Origin: Quercus robur
Lineage: Eukaryota > Streptophyta > Magnoliopsida > Fagales > Fagaceae
Length of the DNA: 64,000 nucleotides
Assembly: GCF_932294415.1 (NCBI RefSeq)
Contig: NC_065536.1
Location: 11,583,974-11,647,973, forward strand
Reading direction: 5' to 3'
Part shown: positions 63,819 through 64,000 of the stretch, piece by piece
Position numbering within the stretch: position 1 is the first letter of the stretch
Layout of the letters: every line of letters starts with the position of its first letter
Notes under the pieces: generated by a model
The model's database searches: none
Told to the model about the DNA's origin: nothing
The model's input: only the letters and a program-made list of their open reading frames with translations
Program-made: the position numbers and the translations under genes

Positions 63819-64000
63819 CTCTTACTTCAGCAAGCACAATTATTTTCTAATTAAATCTCCTTTCAAATAGTGTTTCTCATTATTGGTACATTTTGTAGTT
63901 GGAAAAGAGATATGCAAGTCTAATGTTTAGTTCATATTGCAAAGTTCCATACTACTTATAATTTGTTTCTAAATATTTGATGATTGATTTATTTAATGAG
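63819..64000. other. Right-edge sequence, nothing recognised
   Basis: AT-rich, no feature seen. Confidence 0.4.

Overview
This is nuclear DNA from a dicot plant. The genes carry many GT-AG introns, the intergenic DNA is AT-rich, (TA)n, (CT)n and poly-A/T microsatellites are frequent, and the mobile elements are plant LTR elements, a tRNA-derived SINE, a LINE fragment and MITEs. The terminal sequences of the LTR family remind me of Fagaceae (oak, chestnut), but that is a weak recollection and I claim no species.

Layout. (1) 53-3871, minus: 5' half of a MIRO mitochondrial Rho GTPase gene, running off the left edge. (2) 4.1-17.2 kb: a gene desert filled by transposons, with a solo LTR carrying a perfect target-site duplication (6497-7249), a truncated LINE insertion (10137-10280), foldback MITEs, and a non-autonomous LTR retroelement (12276-16442) that holds a 76-bp minisatellite and has a rearranged left LTR. 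(3) 17337-21617, plus: a complete five-exon peroxisomal adenine nucleotide carrier (PNC) gene with a tandem repeat in intron 1. (4) 25928-26149, plus: an intronless CLE27-type peptide gene. (5) 28558-34134, minus: a complete nine-exon cytosolic seryl-tRNA synthetase gene. (6) 36884-43562, minus: a twelve-exon gene for a long acidic, synergin-gamma-like protein built from repeated exon modules. (7) 46.9-62.2 kb, minus: a local tandem array of an At5g19230/At5g19250-type GPI-anchored protein family. One copy looks functional (47870-50879), one has lost its first exon and splice acceptor (58548-59047), one is frameshifted (60550-61940), and a further 3'-flank remnant (56.7-57.0 kb) has no coding part. 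The spacers hold a SINE with a 17-bp target-site duplication, a foldback element sitting in a (TA)n tract, a perfect 29-bp hairpin and a solo LTR inside one paralogue's intron.

The genes do not form a pathway. MIRO, PNC and seryl-tRNA synthetase are dispersed housekeeping genes whose neighbourhood appears conserved with an Arabidopsis chromosome 5 block (from memory). The gene array at the right records recent unequal exchange and decay. I found no sign of a new defence or biosynthetic system. The most unusual items are the LTR element with an apparently inverted U3, the repeated exon modules of the synergin-like gene, and the well-resolved history of the GPI-protein array.

Exon boundaries were set by hand from splice consensus, reading frame and recalled family sequence. 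No alignment or expression data were available.
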